Assembly: GCF_902491705.1 (NCBI RefSeq)
Contig: NZ_CABUIW010000062.1
Coordinates: forward strand, 1 to 12,755
Length of the DNA stretch: 12,755 bases
Direction: 5' to 3'
Source of the DNA: an uncultured Lactobacillus sp.
GTDB lineage: Bacteria; Bacillota; Bacilli; Lactobacillales; Lactobacillaceae
Shown: piece after piece, positions 12,639 through 12,755 of the stretch
Layout of the letters: each line of letters starts with the position of its first letter
Position numbering within the stretch: position 1 is the first letter of the stretch
Notes under the pieces: generated by a model
Told to the model about the DNA's origin: nothing
What the model saw: the letters and a program-made list of their open reading frames with translations, nothing else
The model's database searches: none
Translations under genes and position numbers: made by a program

Positions 12639-12755
12639 TTAAAACATAGGATTAATAGAGGCTTGATTCCGATATTCTTTCGGAGTTAAGCCTTTTAATC
12701 TGCTCTTTATCCTTTCTTCGTTATAGTATTTGATATATTCCTCTATAGCTTGAGC
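12639..12755 (-). CDS. IS3-family transposase, C-terminal 38 residues only (right copy)
   Basis: The minus-strand frame is open from the window edge to TAA at 12641-12639 and encodes the same peptide as 1-117, with the IS3 C-terminal YYNEER ... LTPKEYR motif. It is cut by the window edge and its catalytic core is not visible. Confidence 0.88.
   Translation of the reverse strand, partial: AQAIEEYIKYYNEERIKSRLKGLTPKEYRNQASINPMF

Larger units (their letters stand above)
12612..12755 (-). mobile_element. 3' end of an IS3-family insertion sequence (right copy)
   Basis: Exact reverse complement of 1-144, running off the window edge. The element begins with TGAAGTGGGACC at 12612. The transposase is convergent with the LysR gene, the same relation the left copy has to the SLAP gene. 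Together the two copies form inverted flanks of the whole region. Confidence 0.88.

Noticed and set aside
1..12755. CRISPR array, tRNA or rRNA genes, prophage genes or a known defence system
   Set aside because: No regularly spaced repeats, cloverleaf-like sequences, phage structural genes or nuclease/toxin genes were seen on either strand.

Overview
The window looks like a stretch of chromosome from a low-GC Gram-positive lactic acid bacterium, most likely a Lactobacillus of the delbrueckii/gasseri/johnsonii/acidophilus group. The grounds are the AT-rich sequence and codon use, strong AAGGAGG-type ribosome sites, a secreted protein built from Lactobacillus SLAP (surface-layer attachment) modules, and the family profile of the other genes. 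The species call is inference.

Both ends are the same 144 bp in opposite orientation: the transposase 3' end and terminal repeat of one IS3-family insertion sequence. Position 1 pairs with 12755 and 144 with 12612. The 12.47 kb between them is either flanked by two inverted IS copies or is an assembly contig that stops in the IS repeat. At both junctions the IS end abuts an A-rich half-stem that looks like the left arm of a Rho-independent terminator, in the same orientation relative to the neighbouring gene.

Layout: (1) 173-2071 (-), a secreted SLAP-domain surface protein. (2) 2215-4790 (+), an ABC-2 exporter operon (ATPase, permease, TetR regulator) with a consensus promoter and two copies of GTGAG-N6-CTCAC, one in the promoter spacer and one just before the ribosome site. 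(3) 4846-6549, an HxlR regulator (-) divergent from a DHA1-type MFS efflux gene (+). (4) 6593-8671 (-), a B3/B4-domain protein followed 3 nt later by a DHA2-type MFS exporter; their leader carries a strong terminator hairpin immediately before the ribosome site, so they look attenuated. (5) 8827-9663 (-), an aldo/keto reductase whose conserved N-terminus extends upstream of the first ATG to an ATA codon. (6) 9830-12585, an SDR reductase and an alpha/beta hydrolase (-, operon) divergent from a LysR regulator (+), with overlapping promoters.

Functionally this is a stress and xenobiotic-response neighbourhood: three efflux systems with a dedicated TetR, a dedicated HxlR and an apparent attenuator, plus three small-molecule enzymes (two NADPH-type reductases and a Cys-type alpha/beta hydrolase), two of them under a LysR regulator. 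Each cluster appears to have its own switch. I see no CRISPR array, tRNA, rRNA, phage gene or recognisable new defence system. The novelty lies mainly in regulatory architecture and in the IS junctions.
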